Below, in pieces: positions 23,760 through 32,185 of a stretch of DNA of 52,099 bases. Under the pieces are notes generated by a model. That model ran no database searches. It saw nothing but the letters and a program-made list of their open reading frames with translations, and was not told where the DNA came from. The position numbers and the translations under genes are program-made. Source of the DNA: Pseudobdellovibrionaceae bacterium (GTDB taxonomy: Bacteria; Bdellovibrionota; Bdellovibrionia; Bdellovibrionales; JAMPXM01); assembly GCA_021463345.1 (NCBI GenBank), contig JAJTYM010000026.1, positions 1 to 52,099 on the forward strand, read 5' to 3'. Each line of letters opens with the position of its first letter. The stretch's first letter is position 1.

Positions 23760-25877
23760 CTAAAAAATGAACTCGCGCCGCCGGCCGCCGACCGCGACCC
23801 TGCCCGCGCGGGCGGACGGGCGGGCCTTCTCCCCGGCCTCTCCCTGTATTTGCAACCTGTACGCCTCGACCAGGCCCTGATTCACTTCGACGACGTCGTC
23901 GTTGAAATGCGTCTGCGCGGGGTCGACGACGGCCAGCTGGCTCACCTTTTCCGGGCTGTCCACGATCATGCCGTGGGGCACGTAACGCGACTCCGGGATC
24001 TCGACGCCGACGACGATGGCCCCCAAACCGATGTAGCAGCCCGCTCCCACGACGCTGTCGTGGACGATCGCCTTGAAGCCGATGAACGTCCTGTCGCCGA
24101 TGTAGCAGGGCCCGTGGATCAGGCATTGGTGGGCCATCGAAACCTGTTTCCCGACGTAGATCGCCCATTTTTCCTCGCCCACCGAGACCCACTTTTCCTT
24201 GAGCGCGTGCAAAACGACGCCGTCCTGGATGTTGGTGTCCGGGCCGATGTAGAAAGGCGTCCCCTCATCCGCGCGCAGCGCGGCCTCGGAGGCCACGTGC
24301 ACGCGGTGATCGAGGATCACGCGGCCGATCACCGACGCGTTCGGGTGCACGAAGGCCGTCGAGGCGATCTCCGGCTGCTCGTCGATATGCCGTATCCAGT
24401 GAGTCCCCCGGGACTGCACTTCATGCGGGCGCTGGCGGAGCGCCGTTTCGGCCGAAGCCTCGACGATGGCACGGATACCCGCGGCCCTGAGCTCTTTGTT
24501 GTGCACGGCTTTCGACCTTTTTCGCCTCAGGAAAACGTATTCCAAACCGCAGACGAGCAGCGCCGACAAGAGGCCCAGGACCAAATAGTCCGTCACCGTC
24601 CCGCTGGCCGCCAGCAGAAAGGCCAGCGCGTGGACCTTGTGCTCCCGCAGCAGTTCGAACAACGTGTGGATTTCGATGAGGCGGAAACCCACCACGCAAA
24701 GCAGACCCGCCAACGCGGCGATGGGAACCTTTCCCAGGATCTCGCCCGCGAAAAGCACGGCGCAGATCAGGACGATCCCGTGAAACACCGCCGCCAAACG
24801 CGTGCGCCCCCCGCTCTGAACGTTCGCCGTTCCCCGAACGATCACCCCGGTGACCGGCATCCCGCCGAAAAAACTGACGCCCACGTTGGCGACACCTTGC
24901 CCGAAAAGCTCGAGATCGGAATGATGCGGCTTCTCGTTGTTCGTCAGGCGGTCGAGAGCGCGCGCCGCGAGCAGGGACTCGGCCGCGGCCAGCAGCCCGA
25001 GCGGCGCGGCCATGGCGAGAACACTCACCCAGACCTCGGGAGCCAGGCTCGGGAAGCTCGCGTCGGGGATGGCGCTCGGGATCGAGCCGACCCGGGTCAG
25101 GTCCCAGTTCAAATAGCTGGAGATCGCCGTGACGATCGTCAGGCCGAACAGAGCCGCCGGGAAGCGGTGATACTGCCTCAGGGAAAGAAGCGAAATCGCG
25201 ACGAAAAGCCCGCAGAGAACCGAAAGCCACGAAACCTCGTGCAACCAGATCGGCTGATGCAGGCTTTGAATGAGCTGGCTGACTTCTTGCTCGATGTCCA
25301 GAAGCAGGGGCAATTGCCCATCGAGGAGCTTCAGCCCGACTCCCGTCGTGAACCCCGCCAGCACAGCCTCGGGGACGTACTGGATCACTCGTCCGGCGAA
25401 GAACATGCACAGCGCGATCTGAATCAAACCGGACATGACCGCGGCGGCGGCGGCGGCGGCGGGGCCGTGCTGCGCGACCATCGATGCCACCATGATGTTC
25501 AAAGCCGCCGCCGGCCCCGTCACCTGCCACCGCGAACCGCCCAGGATCCCAGCGATGATGCCGCCCACGGCCCCGGAGATGACCCCGACGACGGGAGGCA
25601 ACCCCGCGGCGATCGCCAAAGCCAGGTTCAATGGGATGGCGACGGCGGCGACCGTCACGCCCGCGCTGAGATCCGCGGCCAATTGGGGCTGGCCGAAGCT
25701 GTGCTTCATCTCGGAAACCCAATGGCCCGCGAGATCCTTGACCCGCTCCTTGTAACGGGGCCAGAACGCCGCTTCGGTCGATGCCGGCCGACGCGCGCGC
25801 AGGACTTTCGATGATTCCCTTTTCACGGGCGCTCGATCGATTCGTCCATTGCGCTGCAAAGAAATATTGTCTTCCAT
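23760..25877 (-). CDS. SulP bicarbonate-type transporter fused to CcmM-like gamma-carbonic anhydrase
   Basis: This is a 705-residue fusion. Residues about 65-450 are a SulP/SLC26 transporter core (LSAGVTVAAVAIPLNLALAIAAGLPP, TGPAAALNIMVASM, FFGGMPVTGVIVRGTANVQSGG, each in place). The STAS domain that normally follows is missing. Residues about 500-665 are a left-handed beta-helix of the gamma-carbonic anhydrase type with all three zinc histidines: VVLHAL (His557), MAHQ (His583) and LIHGP (His588). The pattern IHGPCYIGDRTFIGF and the tail EIPESRYVPHGM resemble the N-terminal domain of carboxysomal CcmM more than simple Cam. Import of bicarbonate coupled to its interconversion with CO2 at the cytoplasmic face is the likely job. 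The start has GAGGTGAG upstream. Two SPFH genes follow. Confidence 0.9.
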   Translation of the reverse strand: MEDNISLQRNGRIDRAPVKRESSKVLRARRPASTEAAFWPRYKERVKDLAGHWVSEMKHSFGQPQLAADLSAGVTVAAVAIPLNLALAIAAGLPPVVGVISGAVGGIIAGILGGSRWQVTGPAAALNIMVASMVAQHGPAAAAAAAVMSGLIQIALCMFFAGRVIQYVPEAVLAGFTTGVGLKLLDGQLPLLLDIEQEVSQLIQSLHQPIWLHEVSWLSVLCGLFVAISLLSLRQYHRFPAALFGLTIVTAISSYLNWDLTRVGSIPSAIPDASFPSLAPEVWVSVLAMAAPLGLLAAAESLLAARALDRLTNNEKPHHSDLELFGQGVANVGVSFFGGMPVTGVIVRGTANVQSGGRTRLAAVFHGIVLICAVLFAGEILGKVPIAALAGLLCVVGFRLIEIHTLFELLREHKVHALAFLLAASGTVTDYLVLGLLSALLVCGLEYVFLRRKRSKAVHNKELRAAGIRAIVEASAETALRQRPHEVQSRGTHWIRHIDEQPEIASTAFVHPNASVIGRVILDHRVHVASEAALRADEGTPFYIGPDTNIQDGVVLHALKEKWVSVGEEKWAIYVGKQVSMAHQCLIHGPCYIGDRTFIGFKAIVHDSVVGAGCYIGLGAIVVGVEIPESRYVPHGMIVDSPEKVSQLAVVDPAQTHFNDDVVEVNQGLVEAYRLQIQGEAGEKARPSARAGRVAVGGRRREFIF

Positions 25878-25962
25878 TCACTCACCTCGTTCGGGAGACG
25901 ACAAATCACGAAATCCAAATTGTTTTTTAGACGAGCGGAGATCGGCTCGAGAGGAGCCTGAC

Positions 25963-26415
25963 TTAGACGGAGGCGTCGGGAGGATGGACCAGGTGGTCGC
26001 TGTCCCGGGACGCGTAGAGAGAGATCCAGGAAATCCTTTTTTTCACGGACGCAGTTTCGTCTATGAAATGGGAGCGATGAACGACTTCATCCATCTCGAA
26101 AGAGCTGGGCGGTTCGTCTTCCGTCTCGCTGTCATCCGACGCGCCGGACGCGTCCGCGATGTCCATGGGATCGTCGGCGAGAGCGCCGGTCGCCACGGCT
26201 CCAGCGGTGACAGCGGCCTTCCGCGAGGAGGGGCCGTCATCGCCATGGGTGGAACGAACCGGGGCGGAATGGATCGAAATGGGGCGGGTGGCGCCCCCAT
26301 CCTGGGCGGAGACAAAGGCGGAAACGAAGGGAGAAGCGAAAGACATGCTCGCGGTCATGGTCATGGAGACCAACAATAGCAGTACGGTGATGGTGCGAGC
26401 TTTGGCGCTTTCCAC
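25963..26415 (-). CDS. Secreted acidic protein of unknown function
   Basis: A GTG at 26415 gives about 150 residues beginning with a good signal peptide (basic ESAKAR, then TITVLLLLVSMTMTASMSFA). The start is uncertain: GGAGGA lies about 21 bases upstream of the GTG, which is far, and an ATG inside the signal sequence is also possible. The mature part contains an Ala/Gly stretch, an acidic run (DDSETEDEPPSSFEMDE) and a basic, tryptophan-containing end. I recognise no family. It ends 86 bases before the SulP-carbonic anhydrase start on the same strand, so it may be cotranscribed with it. Confidence 0.45.
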   Translation of the reverse strand: MESAKARTITVLLLLVSMTMTASMSFASPFVSAFVSAQDGGATRPISIHSAPVRSTHGDDGPSSRKAAVTAGAVATGALADDPMDIADASGASDDSETEDEPPSSFEMDEVVHRSHFIDETASVKKRISWISLYASRDSDHLVHPPDASV

Positions 26416-26582
26416 AGATCGCCAATCTACAAGAATTCCTCCGCGCAAGAAACCCTCTTTTGAAAAAAGCGTCGACGGTCGAGGAAATCCCCCTGCTTTC
26501 CATCCACTCGGGCTTCGGTCTTCCCGCGTCAAACCGATCGCCCGGAGTCTTCATCAAACTATTTCACTACGTAAGTCCGAAA

Positions 26583-26599
26583 GGGACCCGGCCGGTCCC
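26583..26599 (-). terminator. Weak hairpin after the pilin-like gene
   Basis: GGGACC (26583-26588) and GGTCCC (26594-26599) pair over six bases with a five-base loop, 17 bases after the stop of the pilin-like gene on the minus strand. Only TTT follows, so it is a weak terminator candidate. Confidence 0.3.
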
Positions 26600-26615
26600 G
26601 GCCACGAACCTCCGC

Positions 26616-27458
26616 TCAGGGGCCCGCGACGAAGGCCCCGCCGACCGTTTCATCTATGATCTTGGCCCACCTGCCGGAAACGCAGAGATGCGAAACCTTC
26701 GCCGCTCCAACCGCGTCGTTCTGCAGGCTCCCGTTGGCGGCTGAAGGCAGCGAGATCGGCAAGCCGCTGTCCGTCGCCGCCGCCTGCGCGGGGCAACCGC
26801 ACTGCGCGGAAGCCGCGTCGAACACGCCGCCCATCGAGGCGCAGACCGCCTGAGCCGTCGACTCCGAAGGCCGTGTCGAACAGCCGCGGATCAATTCGTT
26901 CGGCGAACCGGTCATGGTCATGAGGATCGTGACCAACCCCACTTCGCGCGGCCGGTACGCCTTGCTCGTATCGGTGCGCTCCATCCCGACGGTGAGCTTC
27001 CCCATGTACTCGGCCAGCCCTCCCGGCCGCAGTCCGATGAACGCGGCGTCCGAGAAACGGAACGTCCGTATCCGCAACGGAAGCCCCGGTATCACTTGCC
27101 CCTCGGCCACGACGGCTCCCCCCGGCAGCGTCATCCGGAGGGCCGCGCCCGAGGAAGCCATCGCGCCCGCGAGATTCAAGGGCATCGTTTGATCGATGTT
27201 GCTCTGGCAAATCGAGGGCGCGGAGAACACGCCGCTCACGTTGGCGGCGACCGTCCGCGTTTCGATCGACAGGTCCATGTCCCGTTGCGCCTGCATCTGC
27301 ACCGCGATCGACGAAACCACCGCGTCCATGATGAGGCAAAGGATGGCGACCGATATGACCAGCATGACCAACGTCTCTCCGCGCTGGTCGGTGAACGGGT
27401 TCGGCCGGCGACGCGACGGGCGCGACGGCGAGTTCTTGGCGAACGCGAAATTTTCCAT
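26616..27458 (-). CDS. Pilin-like protein with degenerate prepilin motif
   Basis: I take the ATG at 27458 (AAGGGG six bases upstream; an in-frame ATG at 27473 is also possible), giving 280 residues. After a basic leader of about 28 residues comes QRG-ETLVMLVISVAILCLIMDAVVSSIAV: the glycine, the hydrophobic N-terminal helix and its length fit a type IV pilin-like protein cut by prepilin peptidase, but the conserved Glu5 is replaced by Met. The long C-terminal part has six cysteines in its last third (for example AQCGCPAQ) and so probably disulfides. Pilin-like proteins without Glu5 are often tip or initiating minor subunits. No other pilus gene is in the window. Confidence 0.6.
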   Translation of the reverse strand: MENFAFAKNSPSRPSRRRPNPFTDQRGETLVMLVISVAILCLIMDAVVSSIAVQMQAQRDMDLSIETRTVAANVSGVFSAPSICQSNIDQTMPLNLAGAMASSGAALRMTLPGGAVVAEGQVIPGLPLRIRTFRFSDAAFIGLRPGGLAEYMGKLTVGMERTDTSKAYRPREVGLVTILMTMTGSPNELIRGCSTRPSESTAQAVCASMGGVFDAASAQCGCPAQAAATDSGLPISLPSAANGSLQNDAVGAAKVSHLCVSGRWAKIIDETVGGAFVAGP

Positions 27459-27857
27459 GCCCGACCCCTTCATTCGTCTCCGGCTCATCCGTCTCCGGCG
27501 GCGAAGGCCCCGGAGGCTCCGAACTCCCGCCTCTCCCCGATTCTGGCGGGTTCTTCCCCGCCCGGCAATCGACAGGAACTTGGCGGAATCCGCGACTTCT
27601 GCGAATGCCGACGGCTTCGTCATTTCGCCGTGACCTTCGAGGCGAATCCCCCGCCATCCGCCGCGCGCGCGTCCACGAACGAAACGGGAACGGGCGGAAT
27701 CGCCGCGATCGTGAGAGCGCGCGAACAATCCGGTGAACGTGAATTTAACGGAGGCTCTCCGCCCTTCGGGATTCGTCTAAAACCCCGACTGAATCCGTGA
27801 ACTCCGGCCGCGCCGCCGCGACCGCGAAAAGGGGACGGCGGAAGCGCGGCGGCCGGA
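27459..27857. other. Intergenic region upstream of the pilin-like gene
   Basis: About 400 bases lie between the BON gene stop and the pilin-like start, both on the minus strand. The frame of the pilin-like gene stays open upstream to about 27728 but encodes an arginine-rich sequence with no coding character. A near-repeat of CCGGAGACG lies around 27475-27500. GC-rich inverted sequences near 27800-27860 (CCGGCCG and CGGCCGG) could end the BON transcript but lack a T-run. I see nothing else. Confidence 0.3.
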
Positions 27858-28310
27858 TCAGCGGCGAGACTCTTTTTCGCCCCCGGGCGGCTCTTCGCGA
27901 GCCGGGCCCTCGAGCCCCGGCGGGACCTCCCAGCCGCTCTCCCTTTCCTCGAACCCCATGAGCTCGGCGAACGGCGGGCGAACGGCGTCCGAACGCACTC
28001 GCGCCTCGTTGAGGACGTCCCCGACGCCGGAAACGCGGTCGATCACATCTTCCATCATCCGCTTCATCCAGCGCGTCGCGATCGTCCCCTTGAGCCGCAC
28101 GATCTGATCCTTGACCTCCACCTCCACGTCGCTCGCGTCGATCAGCGGATTGCGCAGGAGGGCCTCGCAGACGTCCTCACGAATGCGTTCATCGGATCGC
28201 CGGTACCCTTTCGGCCCCCGCCCCGCGTAGTCGGGGCGCCGGAGATCCGCGGACGAATCGAAACGGCGATCTCTCGCTGGGTTGTAGTGACGGTCGTCGC
28301 GGTGGTCCAT
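27858..28310 (-). CDS. BON-domain protein
   Basis: This 150-residue protein has a disordered, Arg/Asp-rich head (about 1-38), one BON domain (about 40-106; IREDVCEALLRNPLIDASDVEVEVKDQIVRLKGTI across two strands and a helix, then DRVSGVGDVLNEARV) and a Pro/Glu-rich tail. BON domains bind phospholipid or other hydrophobic surfaces and are common in OsmY-type stress proteins. There is no signal peptide, so it is probably cytoplasmic or membrane-peripheral. It lies about 135 bases downstream of the protease-PilZ gene. Confidence 0.85.
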   Translation of the reverse strand: MDHRDDRHYNPARDRRFDSSADLRRPDYAGRGPKGYRRSDERIREDVCEALLRNPLIDASDVEVEVKDQIVRLKGTIATRWMKRMMEDVIDRVSGVGDVLNEARVRSDAVRPPFAELMGFEERESGWEVPPGLEGPAREEPPGGEKESRR

Positions 28311-28365
28311 CAGCGCGCCCCCCTGCCCGGGATAAAGCCGCCCGGACGAGTTCGCGTCGACGATA

Positions 28366-28392
28366 ACACGCGTCTCCCGACGCGTGTCTTTT
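28366..28392. terminator. Hairpin between protease-PilZ and BON genes
   Basis: A perfect 9-base stem (ACACGCGTC at 28366-28374, loop TCCC, GACGCGTGT at 28379-28387) is followed on the plus strand by CTTTT and on the minus strand by TAT only. It best suits a plus-strand terminator, yet both neighbouring genes are on the minus strand; it may attenuate or protect the minus-strand transcript end. Confidence 0.45.
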
Positions 28393-28444
28393 AGGGAACT
28401 TGAAGGGATTGTCCGTTATCGGACATGTCCCCCGATCTCGCCGA

Positions 28445-30307
28445 TCACGTCCGGAGAAGCGACTGCGTCCAGCGCGAGATCGCGGCGAGAGCCCCGTCTT
28501 CGGCGTTCTGGAAAGCGACGCCGTAGCGCTTCTGCTCTTCGCTCCACACGACCCGGCCCTCGACGCTGATGACGTCTTTGCCGTCGGGACTGGCGATCTG
28601 CATCGTGACGACCCCCCCTTGCTCGAGCCACGCGTCGGTGTTGAGCTGTACGCCGCCGAGGGAGATCGAGCTGACCTGACCGACGAGTTCGCGGTCGCCG
28701 AACCGGACGCGGACCCTGGAATCGATTTGGTAGCGCTCATGGCGACGGTTGTTCTTCCCGTCCTTCCGGCGCAAGTAGACGCTCAACAGGATCGGCGCCA
28801 TCAGGGCCGCGAGCAAGCCGAAGAACGCGATCATGCGCATCGGGCCTTGCCCGCCGCCGCCGTCGAGAATGGCTTTCCCGACCAAACCGCAACCGGCCGC
28901 CGTCTTCGCCTGGGCCGGGGCGCGCGAAGCGCCGTTCGACGCCGGATCGTAGGCCGGCATGTACGGATCGGGCGAGGTCGCCTTCGCTCTCTCGACCGAA
29001 CTGTGGACGTTCAACCGCCCCGAGGTCGCCACTTTGTTGGCCAACGAGGAGGCGTTGTCGATCCCGCCGAGGATCAGGTTCTTGATCTGATAGCCGTTCA
29101 TCGCCGGGGCTTCCCTCAACATGAGCGCGGCGACCCCCGCGACGAAAGGCGTCGCCATGCTCGTGCCGTTGGCGTAGCCGAACGTGTCGTTCGGCAACGT
29201 GCTGAGGATACTCACGCCGGGGCTCCCCACGTGCACGGTGAATTTACCGAAGTTCGAGAAGCCCGCCAGACCATCCCAATCATTGGTCGCGGCGACGGAG
29301 ATCAGGTTCGGGAACGCGTAGTTCGCCGGATACGTCGGGCTCGCGTCGTTGTTGCTGCTGCTGTTGCCGGCCGCCGCGACGAACACGGCCTTCCTGGAAT
29401 AGGCGTAGTTGATCGCGTCGATCAGGGCTTGGCTGAAGCCGCCTCCGCCCCAGGAGTTGTTGAGGACCTGGGCGCCGTTGTTGGCGGCGTAGTAAATCGC
29501 CTCGATCGCGTCGGAGGTCGTGCCGACGCCTTTGGAATCCAGGAATTTGAGCGGCATCAACCGGATCTTAGCGGTCGAGATCGGGTTGGCCCGGATGTTC
29601 TGGGTCACTCCCAACACGATGCCCGCCACGTGCGTCCCGTGACCGTCGTCGTCCATGGGGGACGCCGTATTGGCGACGAAATTCCAACCACGCACGTCGT
29701 CGACGTAACCGTTGCGGTCGTCGTCGATGCCGTTGCCCGGGACCTCGTTGGGGTTCGTCCAGATCGCGCCGGACGCGGCGAAAACGCGGTGGTTGTAATC
29801 GATGCCCGTGTCGATGATCGCGACCGTCACGACGGGGGCGTTCGGGCTCATGATCGTCCAGGCGCTTTCGGCCTCGATATGGGCGCTCGTCTGCGACATC
29901 GATCCCGAGGACCCCGTCGCCTCGAATTCCTGGGCGCTGATCTCCCGTTCGACGCCGGTGGACTGCGATCTCACGTAATAGTTGGGCTCGGCGAATTCGA
30001 CGTCGGGATCGCCCTGCAGCTCCTGAACGATCGCGAGCACGTCTTTCGGGGGCGCGTCGGCCCTCACCGAGAATTTGTGCATGTTGATTCCGGCCCAAGA
30101 ACGCTGCAGTTTGAGGCCGCCGGCCGACACGGCTTTCCCCATGAAGCGTTGGGCTCCGGAAGCGCCTTGTCCGCCTCTGAGTTTGACGATGACTTCACCC
30201 GGGACGTAGTCCAAGTCTTGCGCGGCGGCCGGAGCGGCGGCCGCGAGCATGGACACGAACATGACCGCGAAGCGCGGGACTCTGGAAAGAACCGACGTAC
30301 AGCCCAC
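28445..30307 (-). CDS. Exported subtilisin-like protease tethered to a PilZ domain
   Basis: The GTG at 30307 has GGAGG six bases upstream. The 620 residues contain: a signal peptide (1-29); an inhibitor-type propeptide (about 33-112, starting YVPGEVIVKL); a subtilase S8 domain with the triad Asp166 (AIIDTGID), His223 (GHGTHVAG), Ser383 (GTSMATPFVAG) and oxyanion Asn315; a linker; one membrane helix (about 490-511, MIAFFGLLAALMAPILLSVYL) followed by a very basic segment; and a PilZ domain (about 520-615). The PilZ has RRHER (RxxxR) and SISLGG in place of D/NxSxxG. The positive-inside rule puts the protease outside and PilZ in the cytoplasm, suggesting control of proteolysis by cyclic di-GMP. 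Confidence 0.92.
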   Translation of the reverse strand: MGCTSVLSRVPRFAVMFVSMLAAAAPAAAQDLDYVPGEVIVKLRGGQGASGAQRFMGKAVSAGGLKLQRSWAGINMHKFSVRADAPPKDVLAIVQELQGDPDVEFAEPNYYVRSQSTGVEREISAQEFEATGSSGSMSQTSAHIEAESAWTIMSPNAPVVTVAIIDTGIDYNHRVFAASGAIWTNPNEVPGNGIDDDRNGYVDDVRGWNFVANTASPMDDDGHGTHVAGIVLGVTQNIRANPISTAKIRLMPLKFLDSKGVGTTSDAIEAIYYAANNGAQVLNNSWGGGGFSQALIDAINYAYSRKAVFVAAAGNSSSNNDASPTYPANYAFPNLISVAATNDWDGLAGFSNFGKFTVHVGSPGVSILSTLPNDTFGYANGTSMATPFVAGVAALMLREAPAMNGYQIKNLILGGIDNASSLANKVATSGRLNVHSSVERAKATSPDPYMPAYDPASNGASRAPAQAKTAAGCGLVGKAILDGGGGQGPMRMIAFFGLLAALMAPILLSVYLRRKDGKNNRRHERYQIDSRVRVRFGDRELVGQVSSISLGGVQLNTDAWLEQGGVVTMQIASPDGKDVISVEGRVVWSEEQKRYGVAFQNAEDGALAAISRWTQSLLRT

Positions 30308-30426
30308 TCAACCCCTCCGGACCCGACCGGGTGATGACCCTCGACCAGACCTTCGACGAAAGCCGTACCCTTCTATCGGACCACGGTCTGGGAGAATTGA
30401 GCCCCCAACCCGATCTTTGCGTTGGG

Positions 30427-30461
30427 AAAAACGAAACGCCGCCTCGGTTTGGGGCGGCGTT
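30427..30461 (-). terminator. Intrinsic terminator of the ppiD-like gene
   Basis: On the minus strand AACGCCGCC (30461-30453) pairs with GGCGGCGTT (30443-30435) over nine bases with a nine-base loop, followed by TCGTTTTT. It lies about 50 bases after the stop of the PpiD-like gene and before the protease-PilZ gene, so those two are separate transcripts. Confidence 0.8.
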
Positions 30462-30507
30462 CGTAAAGAATCGGTTACAAGGACGGGGCGCGAGCGGCCG
30501 CTGCGCC

Positions 30508-32043
30508 TCAGTTTTTGCCGGTCGTGCCGTACCGTTCCGCGACTGAAACTCGCGCGTCCTCGCGCAACCTCTTGATCCAGCGGTCGGAAACCTCGCGAGC
30601 GCGCTGGTTCGAAAGAAGCTCACGCATGAACTCGGGCTTCATGAACTGATTTTTCGGGTCTTCGGCCTTGTCCGCGACCTTGGTCGCGGGCGCGGCCTTG
30701 TGGCGAACCACGTACGCGTTTGGCCCTTGACGGATCAAGCGCTCGAGAAGCGGCTTTTCCAACGTCAGGCGGAAAGCGGCATCCGCGTACTCGGCGCTGG
30801 GCCCGACCTTCGGGACGACGGACGCCTCAATGCCGAACGCCCCGGTCTCTTCCCAACGCAAACCCTCTTTCCGGGCCCATTCGTTGACCGCGCCCATGTC
30901 GCCCGTTTTGACCAGATCCCGGACTTCATCGATCTTTTTCTCGCTGCGTTCGCCGGCCAACAGCTTGCGTGCGATCGCGGTCTTCGCTTCCTCGTACGAA
31001 ATCACCTGGGCGGGGCGCTTTTCAAGGACCTCGATCAGGTGGAAGCCGAAGCTGGACTGCACGGGATCGCTGATTTTCTTCGGCTCCAGCGAAAACGCGA
31101 CGTTCTCGAATTCCTCGACCATGCGGCCCCGGCCGAAAAACCCGAGTTCACCGCCCTTTGTTTTCGAGCCGGGATCGTCGCTGACGTCCCTGGCGACTTT
31201 GGCGAAATCCTCTTTTTGGAGGCGCTGGCGGATGCTTTCGATCTTTCCGCGGGCGGCCTCTTCCGAGGCTTTGTCGCCGCGCTCGGCTTTGACGAGGATA
31301 TGGCGGGCGTTGACTTCCTCACCCTTGGCGTACTCCCCGGTCTTGCGGGCTTCGTAATAGTCCTTCACTTTCTTGGCGGATTCCGGCGCGGCCAGGTAAG
31401 CCGCGACGTCGGCGGCCGGGATCGATTCGGGCTTGACGACCTCATCGACGGGGATCTGCAGGAATTCCGTGTTGGTTTTGATGTCTCGAACCGCGTTTTG
31501 GCGGTCGATTTCGAACTGACTGGGGCTCGCTGCGGCCTGCAGGAGGCGCGCGACCCGCATGCGGAGCAGTTCCTCCCGCCGCTGGCCCTCGAAATCCGGA
31601 ACAGAAAGCCGGTTCGCGGCGAGCAACTGGAGGTAACGGTCTTGGCGGAAGCGACCGCCTTCGTGGAAGACGTCCATCTCAAGAATCGAGTCGGCCACCT
31701 GGCGATCGGTCACCATCAAACCCTGGTGCTCGGCCCCCTGCGACGCGAGTTCTTCCTTGATGAGGTCGTCGAGCGCCTGCATCTGGGCCTGCTGCCGGTC
31801 GATCTCGGCCCCGCCGAACCTGGGGTCGCGGCGGATCATCTCAGCGCGGCCGGCGACGTTCGCTTCGGAGATGATCGCGCGGTTCACTTCGGCGGCGGCG
31901 CCCCCCTCGGCGACGCCCCCCATCCGGGGGTTCATGTCGAGAAAAATGAAAACCAAGATGATCGCACCGAACAAAACCCAGGCCGTGACCGCCTTGCCAC
32001 TGAGCCCCTGGGAACGCTTTTTCTTTTTCAGCTCCTCAAGCAT
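30508..32043 (-). CDS. PpiD/SurA-type membrane-anchored peptidyl-prolyl isomerase
   Basis: The 511-residue protein has a short basic cytoplasmic head, one membrane helix (about 17-36, VTAWVLFGAIILVFIFLDM), a SurA-N-like chaperone region (about 60-230) and one parvulin rotamase domain (about 245-345; ARHILVKAE ... GGELGFFGRGRMVEEFENVAFSL ... SSFGFHLIEV). This is the layout of PpiD, which assists folding of proteins leaving SecYEG. The C-terminal part (345-511) has no clear second active rotamase domain. The start has GGAGGAAAGC upstream. It is divergent from mreC, and an intrinsic terminator follows the gene. Confidence 0.88.
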   Translation of the reverse strand: MLEELKKKKRSQGLSGKAVTAWVLFGAIILVFIFLDMNPRMGGVAEGGAAAEVNRAIISEANVAGRAEMIRRDPRFGGAEIDRQQAQMQALDDLIKEELASQGAEHQGLMVTDRQVADSILEMDVFHEGGRFRQDRYLQLLAANRLSVPDFEGQRREELLRMRVARLLQAAASPSQFEIDRQNAVRDIKTNTEFLQIPVDEVVKPESIPAADVAAYLAAPESAKKVKDYYEARKTGEYAKGEEVNARHILVKAERGDKASEEAARGKIESIRQRLQKEDFAKVARDVSDDPGSKTKGGELGFFGRGRMVEEFENVAFSLEPKKISDPVQSSFGFHLIEVLEKRPAQVISYEEAKTAIARKLLAGERSEKKIDEVRDLVKTGDMGAVNEWARKEGLRWEETGAFGIEASVVPKVGPSAEYADAAFRLTLEKPLLERLIRQGPNAYVVRHKAAPATKVADKAEDPKNQFMKPEFMRELLSNQRAREVSDRWIKRLREDARVSVAERYGTTGKN

Positions 32044-32185
32044 GCTTTCCTCCGGGCCCGCATTTCACTCAAGTATCCGCGCCTTTTCAAGGAGATTTGT
32101 TGGAATCTCCATTTCGCTTTGCTACCGTTTTCATTGAAGCGCGCCTCGAACCACGACACACGAACGAACGCGAAGCAGGACAACC

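Noticed and set aside
23850-25814. 654-codon plus-strand frame opposite the SulP-carbonic anhydrase gene
   Set aside because: Shadow of the transporter; Arg/His/Asp/Gln-rich with no hydrophobic or domain pattern.
28400-30334. 644-codon plus-strand open frame opposite the protease-PilZ gene
   Set aside because: The minus strand has the S8 triad, membrane helix and PilZ; the plus frame is compositionally biased and has no start signal.
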